A stretch of 64,000 bases of DNA from Atrina japonica. Its lineage: Eukaryota; Mollusca; Bivalvia; Pterioida; Pinnidae. Position numbers and translations under genes: made by a program. This document shows positions 13,301 to 28,300 of the stretch, piece by piece. Numbering within the stretch: position 1 is the stretch's first letter; each line of letters begins with the position of its first letter. The stretch lies in NCBI GenBank assembly GCA_030159075.1, contig BROG01000140.1:1-64000 (forward strand). The letters run 5' to 3'. A model generated the notes under the pieces. That model was not told where the DNA came from. It worked only from the letters and a program-made list of their open reading frames with translations, and ran no database searches.

Positions 13301-16300
13301 ACACATCACTGAATGATCTAGACAGTTAACACATAACTGAATGATCTAGACAGTTAACACATCACTGAATGATCTAGACAGTTAACACATAACTGAATGA
13401 TCTAGACAGTTAACACATAACTGAATCATGTAGTGTTTTAGACACAATCTAGACAGCTAACACATAACTGAATCATGTAGTGTTTTAGACACAATCTAGA
13501 CAGTTAACACATAACTGAATCATGTAGTGTTTTAGACACAATCTAGACAGCTAACACATAACTGAATCATGTGTTCTTTTAGAGAAAGTTAATTTATAAA
13601 GTGTTTTAGACACAATCTAGACAGTTAACACATAACTGAATCATGTGTTCTTTTAGAGAAAGTTAATTTATAAAGTGTTTTAGACACAATCTAGACAGTT
13701 AACACATAACTGAATCATGTGTTCTTTTAGAGAAAGTTAATTTATAAAGTGTTTTAGACATAATCTAGACAGCTAACACATAACTGAATCATGTGTTCTT
13801 TTAGAGAAAGTTAGACAGTTAAAAGTGTTTTAGACATAATCTAGACAGCTAACACATAACTGAATCATGTGTTCTTTTAGAGAAAGTTAATTTATAAAGT
13901 GTTTTAGACATAATCTAGACAGTTAACATAACTGAATCATGTGTTCTTTTAGAGAAAGTTAATTTATAAAGTGTTTTAGACACAATCTAGACAGTTAACA
14001 TAACTGAATCATGTGTTCTTTTAGAGAAAGTTAATTTATAAAGTGTTTTAGACACAATCTAGACAGTTAACATAACTGAATCATGTGTTCTTTTAGAGAA
14101 AGTTAATTTATAAAGTGTTTTAGATACAATCTAGACAGCTAACACATCACTGACTGAATCATGTTAACACTTTTAGAGAAAGTTAATTTATAAAAGTGTT
14201 TCACTGACATAATCTAGACAGCTAACACATAACTGAATCATGTGTTCTTTTAGAGAAAGTTAATTTATAAAGTGTTTTAGACATAATGAATCTCTAGACA
14301 GCTAACACATAACTGAATCATGTGTTCTTTTAGAGAAAGTTAATTTATAAACACGTTTTAGACATAATCTAGACAGTTAACATAACTGAATCATGTGTTC
14401 TTTTAGAGAAAGTTAATTTATAAAGTGTTTTAGACACAATCTAGACAGTTAACACATAACTGAATCATGTGTTCTTTTAGAGAAAGTTAATTTATAAAGT
14501 GTTTTAGACACAAATGATCTAGACAGTTAACACATAACTGAATCATCATGTGTTTTTTAGAGAAAGACAATTTATAAAGTGTTTTAGACACAATCTAGAC
14601 AGCTAACACATAACTGAATCATGTGTTCTTTTAGAGAAAGTTAATTTATAAAGTGTTTTAGACACAATCTAGACAGCTAACACATAACTGAATCATGTGT
14701 TCTTTTAGAGAAAGTTAATTTATAAAGTGTTTTAGACATAATCTAGACAGCTAACACATAACTGAATCATGTGTTCTTTTAGAGAAAGTTAATTTATAAA
14801 GTGTTTTAGACATAATCTAGACAGTTAACACATAACTGAATCATGTGTTCTTTTAGAGAAAGTTAATTTATAAAGTGTTTTAGATACAATCTAGACAGTT
14901 AACACATAACTGAATCATGTGTTCTTTTAGAGAAAGTTAATTTATAAAGTGTTTTAGACATAATCTAGACAGTTAACACATAACTGAATCATGTGTTCTT
15001 TTAGAGAAAGTTAATTTATAAAGTGTTTTAGACATAATCTAGACAGTTAACACATAACTGAATCATGTGTTCTTTTAGAGAAAGTTAATTTATAAAGTGT
15101 TTTAGACACAATCTAGACAGCTAACACATAACTGAATCATGTGTTCTTTTAGAGAAAGTTAATTTATAAAGTGTTTTAGACACAATCTAGACAGCTACAT
15201 GTAACACATAACTGAATCATGTGTGTCCATTTAGAAAAGTTACTTTACCATGTGTTTGTATATTAAGTATTGTAAAATGTTATTTGAATGTGTAATCTAA
15301 ATAAATGTATTCTCATACGTCTTTATCAGGTTGTTGATATATTTAGGTAAACAAGTCAGGTCTCACCTATACTAGTTAAAACAGGTGTGAGGAAGACAAA
15401 TTTATCTTAAACATTGTTGAACTTTAAATTATGTGAACCTATTGATTGATTGTAACTTAAAAGTGTGAACTGTATACATATACCTGTTGAGTACAACTGA
15501 GTGTTTAAAGTACAGATGTCCTCTTGTGGCTGGACTCCAGCCAATTACGGGTCAGTGGAGTTCATTTACAAAGTAGACCTCAGTGAATCTTTATATTTCC
15601 TGTTGTTGATTAGCTTCTGAAATCTTATTAAGTGTTAAAGTGTAGGCCCAGACATGGATGGTTTATAATGTTTCCTTTTACTTTTTAGTGCCTGCTATTT
15701 TTATCTCGTATAATACCAACAATAGGTGATTACCTGTGTGTACCTGTATGAGACTTTAAAGCATGTAACATAAATCTATCGATGGTCACTGGTCAGTCAG
15801 ACAGTTCATGGTTATTTGTACTTTAACAGATGTTATGTAATAGAGTGTAGCTGGCAAGAGCAGTTGACTGCCATGTAAAGCTAGTCAGATAGAAGTTTTC
15901 AGAATGTAGTCAGATTGAAGTATAGAGTTTTCAGAATAGAGTCAGATTGAAGTAAAGAGTTTTCAGAATGTAGTCAGATTGAAGTATAGAGTTTTCAGAA
16001 TGTCAGATTGAAGTAAAGAGTTTTCATAATAGAGCCAGATTGGAGTTAAGAGTTTTCAGAGTAGAGTCAGATTGGAGTTAAGAGTTTTCAGAATAGAGCC
16101 AGATTGAAGTATAGAGTTTTCAGAATAGAGTCAGATTGAAGTAAAGAGTTTTCAGAATAGAGTCAGATTGAAGTAAAGAGTTTTCAGAATAGAGTCAGAT
16201 TGGAGTTAAGAGTTTTCAGAGTAGAGTCAGATTGGAGTTAAGAGTTTTCAGAGTAGAGTCAGATTGGAGTTAAGAGTTTTCAGAATAGAGTCAGATTTAA

Positions 16301-19300
16301 GTACATTGTTTATGTCCAAGAAGATACAAGGTTTTTGTTGTAAATAAGAGATTGTAGACCTACATTGTAGATGAGCACATAGTTACCAGTATTAGGTTTT
16401 AAAGTTTTATATACAAATAAGGGGGTAATTATCTTATTTTTGGGGGTATTAAAATTAGGGATATAGAGCTTAGCTGCTTTGTCAAAGCTAGTAAAATTAG
16501 AATGAAAGACTGTCCTATTAAAGTTTGAATCCTGGATCAAGCAAAAACATATGTGATATCTCTTTTGATATTCTCATTTTTCAACAAACTTTAAAAATTT
16601 TTATTCCATCACTAAAATAAGCAAAAAATATGTTTATATTACATAATTGTAAAATCAACTTACTGGTTTCTAATTTTCAGACTTGGAAAAGAAGTAGCCA
16701 CACATCCATTTATAACGATAGCTCTTTGTTTCCTCTTTTGTGGATTGTTTGCCATTGGTCTTAAAGATTTTGAAGAAAGCAACGAAGCAGAAAAATTATG
16801 GGTTCCATCATACTCTCGTGTGCAGCAGGAGAAGAAATGGGTGTGGGAAAATTTCCCTCCGGATACTCGATATGTTTCCCTGATATTTGTAGAGGACAAC
16901 ATGTTGTCCACTCGCTCCATCAGAGTGGTACGTTGTCTTTTGTATGTTATTATAACTGTCCACTTACTCCATCAGAGTGGTATGTTGTCTTTTGTATGTT
17001 ATTATAACTTGTATTATCGTCAGTGTGGTGTGTTGTCTTTTGTATGTTATTATAACTGTCCACTTACTCCATCAGAGTGGTATGTTGTCTTTTGTATGTT
17101 ATTATAACTTGTATTATCGTCAGTGTGGTGTGTTGTCTTTTGTATGTTATTATAACTGTCCACTTACTCCATCAGAGTGGTATGTTGTCTTTTGTATGTT
17201 ATTATAACTTGAATTATCGTCAGTGTAGTGCGTTGTCTTTTGTATGTTATTATAACTGTCCACTTACTCCATCAGAGTGGTATGTTGTCTTTTGTATGTT
17301 ATTATAACTTGAATTATCGTCAGTGTAGTGCGTTGTCTTTTCTATGTTATTATAACTGTCCACTTACTCCATCAGAGTGGTATGTTGTCTTTTGTACGGT
17401 ATGTTATTATAACTTGTATTATCGTCAGTGTAGTGCGTTGTCTTTTGTATGTTATTATAACTGTCCACTTACTCCATCAGAGTGGTATGTTGTCTTTTGT
17501 ATGTTATTATAACTTGTATTATCATCAGAGTGGTACGTTGTCTTTTGTATGTTATTATAACTGTCCACTTACTCCATCAGAGTGGTACATTGATTTTTGT
17601 ATGTTATTATAACTTGTATTATCATCAGAGTGGTACGTTGTCTTTTGTATGTTATTATAACTGTCCACTTACTCCATCAGAGTGGTACATTGATTTTTGT
17701 ATGTTATTATAACTTGTATTATCATCAGAGTGGTACGTTGTCTTTTGTATGTTATTATAACTGTCCACTTACTCCATCAGAGTGGTATGTTGTCTTTTGT
17801 ATGTTATTATAACTTGTTTTATCGTCAGTGTGGTACACATAAAGATATGATTCTACGTGATCATGCCTGTCTAGTTTATAATCTCTATATGGATATCTAA
17901 TAACAATGTCATTTCTGTAGCCATGTTTTTACCATCATTTTGCATTGATATGAAATTTACATGATCAAGACAAATATTATCTGAGGATTCATAGAAGAAA
18001 TTATTTCTAAATTCCAAACAAAAGGAAGATGACTAAGAAGCATTTTCTCCTTCATCTGTAAAGATTGATTATAAATCTCCATACCTTATCAGTCATCTTT
18101 CTCAAATTTCTTGTTTAACTTTTTTATGCTAAACACTTCAGAATTACGTGTAATATTTTCATATTTCTGGAAAAGTAAATGGTTTGTATTATTTACAAGT
18201 TATTTCATTTTGGCATTTTTTACAAGTTATTACATTCTGTATTATTTAGTTGTATGACTTCTACGAAGAGGCACTGTCGTATGTTGCCAGTGGTTACGCT
18301 TTTGAGTCCATGTGTCTGTTGTAAGTAAATCAGTATCTCAATCAATATCAATTAGGTCAACTTTAAAAATAAAAATATTTCTTTTATATTCCCCTTTGTA
18401 CCAGAAATAGGCGATAATTTTGTTTTGATTCCCCTAATGTAGACGTATTATGGCACATCATATTTATGTTTGTGGATACAGACCAAATTGTTGCACCAAG
18501 GATTCTCAAATATGGTTCACATAGTCTGTATAGCATCATTCCAGGCCATGGGGTCAAAGGTCAAGGTCATGAGCTTACTTGAGAAAAATATAACTTGGAG
18601 GCAAGGTACATGTACAGGCCAAAGCATTGTACCTAGATCTAGTCATGTGACCAATTTTGCCAGTCCAGTCACAAATGTAGGACTTTCATTAAGATAACAG
18701 TGTCATCAGCTACAGCATGTATAGTTACAAGCTATAAACGTTGACCTGTGGTATCACTGGTATGGACTTTTGTTGATCTATGACATGGGATCTTCTTGTG
18801 CCACAGTCAAAGAATAATTGACTATATTTGAATTCATGTATTGAAAAAGGAGCAATGAAATGAAATAGGTATTAGAAATCTCTATAAATCTTTTGAAGCA
18901 TTTGAGTTTGTTTGTTTGTTTATTGTTGTTTAGCGTCCCACTCAAGAATATTTTACTCATATGAAGACGTCACCAAATGCCGGTGAAGGGCTTCAAATTT
19001 TGGCCTATGCTCGGCATGAATGGCCAATGAGCAGTGAGGGTTCTTTAATGTGCTGACACCTACTGTGACACGCAACCTTGGTTTTTACTATCTCATCCGA
19101 AGGACAGGAAACCAACCTGCCGCAGACTGGACTTGAACTCATGACCTCTCTCCTCCACCATTAAAAACTGGCTGCCAGCATATAACTGAAAAATGGTTGA
19201 GTGTGGCATAAAACACCATTCAAAATTAAAATCAAACTAATTCATGTATATATTGCTAAAAATCCACATTTTCAATAATTTAAAAAAAACCAAAAAAACG

Positions 19301-22300
19301 TGTGTACATGTACTTCTTGGTTATCCTGACCATGCATTGTGATATACCAGCAGTAACTTGTACATGTATTTTGTAGTGTTGGTCATCACTGCCATGTCAA
19401 TAGCATTCTGGAACTATGGATGTACAACAAGACCATAATTTACTCTCTTAATGATGAAGATATTCTCAGAACAGTCAATAATGCAACTATTAGGTATGTA
19501 TATATTATTTTTCCAGAGTATTTTCTGTGATATGATTAGTATTAATCTTTTTATGGCCATTGTTCATTATAAAATTTTATAGAACTTACAGCATTAACTG
19601 TTTCACTGTTTACTGGAAAAATGATATGTGAAATTCTGGTGATCTTGATGGACCTACAAGACTGGAAATTGAAGAAGAAATGGGGGCATCTAAATGTGTT
19701 GTTGATGGGGTCTGTTCTATTTTATAGCCCATTGTATCACAAAGAGATTGATATGAAGACTATACTGGGGCAAATTAGGAGGAATTCAGATGGTCAAATA
19801 ACAGGAGCCAGTGCAGCAACTATGTTGTTTGTAATGCGAGATGAAGACAAGGTTAGTACATCAAGGCAGTGGTTAGATATGTAACAAAACTTAACATGTG
19901 ACTTTGTCATTGATCTAGAAGACAAAATGAGTGGTCGGATATGTATCAAAACTTAACATGTGACTTTGTCATTGATCTAGAAGACAAAATGAGTGGTCGG
20001 ATATGTAACAAAACTTAACATGTGACTTTGTCATTGATCTAGAAGACAAAATGAGTGGTCGGATATGTATCAAAACTTAAAGCTATGAAAGCTGTCAATG
20101 TGGATATTTTTGTTTGTATTAAAAGTTTCAAATATTTGATGTTTGGTTTAAATAAATCCCAGGTTAAAAGGTTAGAAAAAACTTGTTATAATGTCATAAT
20201 TTGTTAAATTTAAGCATTAATTAATTAATTCTATTTTCGAGTTACACCATGTCAAGTAATTTGTAAAAATTAATTACAAAATTCATCAAGGTCAGTGTCT
20301 TAATTATGTAGCCACTGAGTACAGGTGGTTACATGAGGTGGTGTAACTCTGACACAGACTTCATCAAGCTCAGTGTATTAATTATGTAGCCACTGAGTAC
20401 AGGTGGTTACTAGAGGTGATGTAACTCTGACACAGACTTCATCAAGGTCAGTGTCTTAATTATGTAGCCACTGAGTACAGGTGGTTACTAGACGTGATGT
20501 AACTCTGACACAGACTTCATCAAGGTCAGTGTCTTAATTATGTAGCCATTGAGTACAGGTGGTTACTAGAGGTGGTGTAACTCTGACACAGACTTCATCA
20601 AGGTCAGTGTCTTAATTATGTAGCCACTGAGTACAGGTGGTTACTAGATGTGATGTAACTCTGACACAGACTTCATCAAGCTCAGTGTATTAATTATCAC
20701 TGAGTACATGTGGTTACTAGACGTGATGTAACTCTGACACAGACTTCATCAAGGTCAGTGTCTTAATTATATAGCCACTGAGTACAGGTGGTTACTAGAT
20801 GTGATGTAACTCTGACACAGACTTCATCAAGGTCAGTGTCTTAATTATATAGCCACTGAGTACAGGTGGTTACTAGACGTGATGTAACTCTGACACAGAC
20901 TTCATCAAGGTCAGTGTATTAATTATCACTGAGTACAGGTGGTTACTAGAGGTGGTGTAACTCTGACACAGACTTCATCAAGGTCAGTGTATTAATTATC
21001 ACTGAGTACAGGTGGTTACTAGAGGTGGTGTAACTCTGACACAGACTTCATCAAGGTCAGTGTAATAATTATGTAGCCACTGAGTACAGGTGGTTACTAG
21101 AGGTGGTGTAACTCTGACACAGACTTCATCAAGGTCAGTGTATTAATTATCACTGAGTACATGTGGTTACTAGACGTGGTTACTCTGACACAGACTTCAT
21201 CAAGGTCAGTGTATTAATTATCACTGAGTACATGTGGTTACTAGACGTGATGTAACTCTGACACAGACTTCATCAAGGTCAGTGTATTAATTATCACTGA
21301 GTACATGTGGTTACTAGACGTGATGTAACTCTGACACAGACTTCATCAAGGTCAGTGTATTAATTATCACTGAGTACATGTGGTTACTAGATGTGATGTA
21401 ACTCTGACACAGACTTCATCAAGGTCAGTGTATTAATTATATAGCCACTGAGTACAGGTGGTTACTAGAGGTGGTGTAACTCTGACACAGACTTCATCAA
21501 GGTCAGTGTATTAATTATATAGCCACTGAGTACAGGTGGTTACTAGACGTGATGTAACTCTGACACAGACTTCATCAAGGTCAGTGTATTAATTATATAG
21601 CCACTGAGTACAGGTGGTTACTAGACGTGATGTAACTCTGACACAGACTTCATCAAGGTCAGTGTTTGTAAGTAATTATTGGTGTTGTTATTTTTATCTA
21701 ATATTTCCAAGCCATGCAGTGGGAATTTGAGATGATTCAGAAAGCCAACAAAGGACAAAAATGTCTGAATAATGTTTACGTCTATGCAAGCAGAAGGTGA
21801 GTCCGATTCGTGATACACAAAGATGTCTTTAGATAAACAGACCTCTGGGAGATAAACATACCTCTGGGAGATAAACAGACCTCTGGGAGATAAACAGACC
21901 TCTGGGATAAACAGACCTCTGGGAGATAAACAGACCTCTGGTAGATAAACAGACCTCTGGTAGATAAACAGACCTGTGGTAGATAAACAGACCTGTGGTA
22001 GATAAACAGACCTCTGGTAGCGCCATAAGAAGCTAAATAATTCTGTCTTTCATTTACTTAGTAGATTACTCTGTCTGCCGGGTGAGAATATTCTTGAAGA
22101 TTAACACCTTATACCTGTATTTTGTAATCAGAGTGTATCTTTCAACATGATGGATGGGTTAATCAGCACCTGAATTATACCCATATAGCTGTCAATGTCA
22201 CTATGATAGAGAAAAAAAAAGCTATGAAATCAATTTCATCAAGTACTTTATCCATTAATGTGGTATATTAGGTAACAATCATTGGCTTTTTCAAGTATCT

Positions 22301-25300
22301 GCCATCACTTGGTTTTGTTACAACACTAATGGGAATGAGTAATTTATCACTGGAACAGACTGAAGTGTTTTCATTGATTTTCTAATGTGTGGAATTCTAT
22401 TAGCAGATACTTTACACTTGTACAAAGAGCAAAACAAAGATCTCTGATAAAATTCTGTAATATATCACGAAATTCCTTTTAAAGATATTGCAGCTAATTA
22501 ATAACAAAAATACACACAATGAACATGAGTTGATATTGAAGAAACAAATGAATTCATCCTGTAGGTTTTATGTTGCAGTTTGATATTTAAAGAGCTAAAA
22601 TAGACTTAAGAAAGAAAAATTTAAACAGGAACAAGATTAAATCATCTTTTGTTTTGTTTATTTCACAATGGAACAAATAATCAATATTTTTAAATTGACA
22701 CATTTAGGAATCATAAAATGAATCCAAATTTTATGAGAGTGAACAAGTGAGTGACAGCAAAAGCAAACATGAGGACATGCATCTACGGTAGATACCTATA
22801 GCCTACAGGTGAACATCTATGGTAGATACCTTTAACCTACTGGTTAACATCTTTGATGTATACCTATAACCTACAGGTGAACATCTATGGTAGTTACCTA
22901 TAGCCTACAGGTGAACATCTTTGGTGTATACCTATAGCCTACAGGTGAACATCTATGGTAGATACCTTTAACCTACTGGTTAACATCTTTGATGTATACC
23001 TATAACCTACAGGTGAACATCTATGGTAGTTACCTATAGCCTACAGGTGAACATCTTTGATGTATACCTATAATCTACAGGTGAACATCTATGGTAGTTA
23101 CCTATAGCCTACAGGTGAACGTCTTTGGTGTATATCTATAGCCTGCAGGTGAACATCTATAGTAGATACCTTTAACCTACTGGTCAACATTTTTGATCTA
23201 TACCTATAGCCTACAGGTGAACATCTTTGGTAGATGCCTTTAACCTACTGGTTAAAATCTTTGATGTATACCTATAGCCTACAGGTGAACGTCTATGGTA
23301 GATACCTATAACCTACAGGTGAACATCATTGGTGTATACCTATAGCCTATAGGTGAACATCTTTGATGTATACCTATAGCCTACAGGTGAACATCTATAG
23401 TAGATACCTTTGACCTACTGGGTAACATCTTTGATGTATACCTATAGCCTACAGGTGAACATATTTGGCAGATACCTTTAACCTACTGGTTAATATCTTT
23501 GATGTATACCTATAGCCTACAGGTGAACATCTATGGCAGATACCTTAACCTACTGGTTAACATCTTTGATGTATACCTATAGTCTACAGGTGAACATCTG
23601 TGGTAGATACCTATAACCTACAGGTGAACATCTTTGGTGTATACCTATAGCCTATAGGTGAACATCTTTGGTGTATACCTATAGCCTACAGGTGAACGTC
23701 TATGGTAGATACCTATAACCTACAGGTGAACATCATTGGTGTTACCTATAGCCTATAGGTGAACATCTTTGATGTATACCTATAGCCTACAGGTGAACAT
23801 CTATAGTAGATACCTTTGACCTACTGGGTAACATCTTTGATGTATACCTATAGCCTACAGGTGAACATATTTGGCAGATACCTTTAACCTACTGGTTAAT
23901 ATCTTTGATGTATACCTATAGCCTACAGGTGAACATCTATGGCAGATACCTTAACCTACTGGTTAACATCTTTGATGTATACCTATAGTCTACAGGTGAA
24001 CATCTATGGTAGATACCTTTAACCTACTGGTCAACATCTTTGATGTATACCTATAACCTACAGGTGAACATCTATGTAGATACCTTTAACCTACTGGTTA
24101 ACATCTTTGATGTATACCTATAGCCTACAGGTGAACACTTTGGTAGATACCTTTAACCTACGGGTCAACATCTTTGGTGTATACCTTTAGCCTACAGGTG
24201 AACATCTATGGTAGATACCTTTAACCTACTGGTTAACATCTTTGGTGTATACCTATAGCCTACATGTGAACATCTATAGTAGATACCTTTGACCTACTGG
24301 GTAACATCTTTGATGTATACCTATAGCCTACAGGTGAACATATTTGGCAGATACCTTTAACCTACTGGTTAATATCTTTGATGTATACCTATAGCCTACA
24401 GGTAAACATCTATGGCAGATACCTTAACCTACTGGTTAACTTTTGATGTATACCTATAGTCTACAGGTGAACATCTATGGTAGATACCTATAACCTACAG
24501 GTGAACATCTTTGGTGTATACCTATAGCCTATAGGTGAACATCTTTGGTGTATACCTATAGCCTACAGGTGAACATCTATGGTAGATACCTTTAACCTAC
24601 TGGTCAACATCTTTGATGTATACCTATAACCTACAGGTGAACATCTATGGTAGATACCTTTAACCTACTGGTTAACATCTTTGATGTATACCTATAGCCT
24701 ACAGGTGAACATCTTTGGTAGATACCTTTAACCTACTGGTCAACATCTTTGGTGTATACCTATAGCCTACAGGTGAACATCTATAGTAGATACCATATAT
24801 ACTTGCTTATAAGTCAAAATTTTTACTATAAAAAAAGTCAAAATGTTGGAAGGTCGACTTATAAGTGGGTCAACTGAAAATTAAAATATACTCATAAAAA
24901 AATATTGAAGTTTGCCTTTGAATATGCTTTAAAGGAATAACTCTTCTTGACATACAGAGGTATTATATATGCTTCAACCTGGGACTTATCTTCGTATCAA
25001 CTTATGTAATTAACATCAGAGCACACAGGAGTGTGTTTGTCTGTAAAGCTAATTCTTTACTAACTTCAAAAGTGTTGCTATTGTTTTCAGTTACTCTTAT
25101 GTATCAATGGGAGTGCTCTATTTTAATCAAGGTTACTGTTTTAATTACTTCAATTGGCTGATAATTAGTAAATTGATTCAGAAGAATAAGGCAGAGGTAT
25201 CTGAATTTTAAGCATTCTGCAAACATTGCAACTCATAACATAGTTTATGGCTCAGCCTCAGGGCTTGTAACTTCAATTCACAGCAGGATGTGAGGATAAG

Positions 25301-28300
25301 GGAACTTGTCAAAAAAAGTATTCCAGGTAATTCTAGAGGATAAATTAAAGCTGACATACAAATTTATATAGTACATGTTATTACAAAAAAATTGTGTTTT
25401 GAAACTTGTCAGTCCTACCCTGCATTCCCAAGAAACGGTGCCATAAACCTGATTAAAAGTATTTTTTCAGACTGAATACATGTTTTAAACTGAGAGCTTC
25501 TTTTAACTTACAATGTCAGCTTTAAAAAGTTATTTTTCATAGTGTGTCCCATGTATATAGGGACTGTTTCAAAATATTTTTTTTATTATTTGGAGACAAT
25601 ATTTGAACATGTACTCAGCATCAGTATGAAATAATTAGTTGTCACTAGATGATGTGCATTGTGTTTTATACACAAGAATATCATCAAATCTCTGTATCTG
25701 CTAGTAATAATCAAGCCTTGAGGGTCAAAGCTAAGTCCATCAAATACTAGAGTTCAGAAAGGGGTCGACTTACATGCAAGATCAACTTACAAGCGGGTAT
25801 ATACGGTACCTTTAATTTACAGGTGAACATTTATGGTAGATACCTTTAATCTACAGGTGAACATTTATAGCAGATACCTGTAACCTACAGGTGAACATCT
25901 TTGGTATATACCTTTAATCTACAGGTGAACATCTATGGTAGATACCTTTAATCTACAGGTGAATATCTATGGCATATACCTTTAATCTACAGGTGAATAT
26001 CTATATACCATTAATCTGCAGGTGAACATCTATGGTACATGTATATATCTTTAATTTACAGGTGAATATCTATATACCTTTAATCTGCAGGTGAACATCT
26101 ATGCTATATACCTTTAATCTACAGGTGAACATCTATGGTAGATACCTTTAACCTTCAGGTTAACATCTATTGTAGATACCTTAAATCTACAAGTGAATAT
26201 CTATGGCATATACCTATAGCCCACAGGTGATGGTTACTAGGACTAAAGATAGCAATATAATTATTTTTTGCAGTTTTGATGACGAAGGGTATGGTGCAGT
26301 TAACAACGATATCAAACTATTATCAGCTGGTTTTAGTATTGTACTTGTGTATGTGTTTCTAACTCTTGGAAGAGTCAACTGTCTGGAACATAAGGTAAGA
26401 TATATCATGTGTTTATATTGTATACATGGATTTGTGAAAAGAGTTTTTATATTGAATTTATCCAATGTTATATAAAAAATGAGGATGCAATGAGGGAATC
26501 CAAAGTTTGATAGTTCCCTGCTATATATGCAGTGTTCTGATTAATTCATTGGGCAAAATAGATTTCACTAAATGAATAACAAATAAATTTGTAAAGATTG
26601 CTGGAGAGACCCAGTTAGGCAATTAATCACTTGTAGTTGATTTTATTTGTTATTGTACAGGAAGTAGTGAAAGTAGAAAAAATGGAAATAATATATTTGG
26701 TAAACACATCTAATGCCTCTTTAAGGTTGATAAACAAATCAGTCAGCCTTACTTTTTTTAAAAAAAGAACATTCTTCATAGGCTACCAGTTTTTATTTGG
26801 AGACAAACAAGAAGTGTATTCCCTCTCTCTTTCATGTTGATGTTTACTGATATGTGGGGCATGATTGGATTGCATGATTAACCCATTGACCCCTAAATAC
26901 ACATCTGGACTGGTCTAAATCATTTATTTACATAGGGTACAATTGCTTTTCAGGGGTTGATGAATTAACCAATTAAATGCAATGCTGTTATTAAAATGGT
27001 AATGCTTCATAGAACATGTTTCAACGTTTACAGTATATTAAACTGTTTTTAAAGCAAATAAAATGTTGTTATGGTACTATTAGTAATAATTGGCACAAAT
27101 AATACAGCATGTTGGACATTTTTATGTGTTTTACCCCATTTTTGACATATTGACAAACTGCATCATCTGAAGTCAGGAGACGTAATTTCATCTGAATTCA
27201 ATCATTAATGAATGATAAAACTAATGGACGCAGTTTATGACAAAATGGAAAACAGGCATACATGATAAGGTGAATAACTTTTACTGGCTGTACAATAAAT
27301 GTAGATTTAAGCTGACAACTAAGAAATGAAAATCATAAACTTAAATTTGAAAAATTCAAGCCCTTTATCAAATTTTATAGTGTAAATGTTAAACTAATAC
27401 TGGTTATATTTCACAGTTATTCTTGTCCATGGCTGGGTTGTTAAGTGTGGGTTTATCTATAGGATTTGCCTATGGTCTAGCAATGGCTTGTGGTGTCATC
27501 TATGGACCTGTACATTCCCTGATGCCTTTCTTACTTTTAGGTAAGTAATTAATTACAAGGTTGATATATCAAGTAAAATACAATGGAATGATCTATGTTA
27601 AGAGACAACTGCCATTAAATATCATTAATCTTCAAAGACAAACACATACATCAGGGATTTTCCACACTCTTTAGGAAATTTGGCTTGGGTCTTTTGATTT
27701 TAGCAACATTTTATTGAAATTGGGAAATCTAAACACAAAATGTTTGAAAATACAAGAATCTCTTTAATTTTTGCATTATTACTATTGCAAATTAGGAAAA
27801 AATGCATTTTTTCTGCATTGGGAATGGGACCTTGTTTGGGACACCTACAATTGTTTGGGAAATCCCTGCACACTATAATTCATTAATCATGACCTCTTGT
27901 GGAGACCACCTGCCCTGACAAAGCACCTGTTGTGAGAGACCACCTGCCCTAACAGAGTACCTGTTGTGAGAGACCACCTGCCCTAACAGAGTACCTGTTG
28001 TAAGAGACCACCTGCCCTGACAGAGCACCTGTTGTGAGAGACCACCTGTCCTAACAGAGTACCTGTTGTAAGAGACCACCTGCCCTTACAGAGCACCTGT
28101 TGTGAGAGACCACCTGTCCTAACAGAGTACCTGTTGTGAGAGACCACCTGCCCTAACAGAGCTCCTGTTGTGAGAGACCACCTGCCCTAACAGAGCACCT
28201 GTTGTGAGAGACCACCTGCCCTTACAGAGTACCTGTTGTGAGAGACCACCTGCCCTTACAGAGTACCTGTTGTGAGAGACCACCTGCCCTTACAGAGTAC

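Noticed and set aside
16745..17900. Series of overlapping + strand open frames of 67-120 codons
   Set aside because: The first starts inside exon 2 and the rest are read-outs of the 100-bp array, offset by exactly 100 bases.
21828..22026. Repeat-protein frame on the - strand (LPEVCLS type)
   Set aside because: It is the 19-bp minisatellite read through, since 57 bp is three units and 19 codons.
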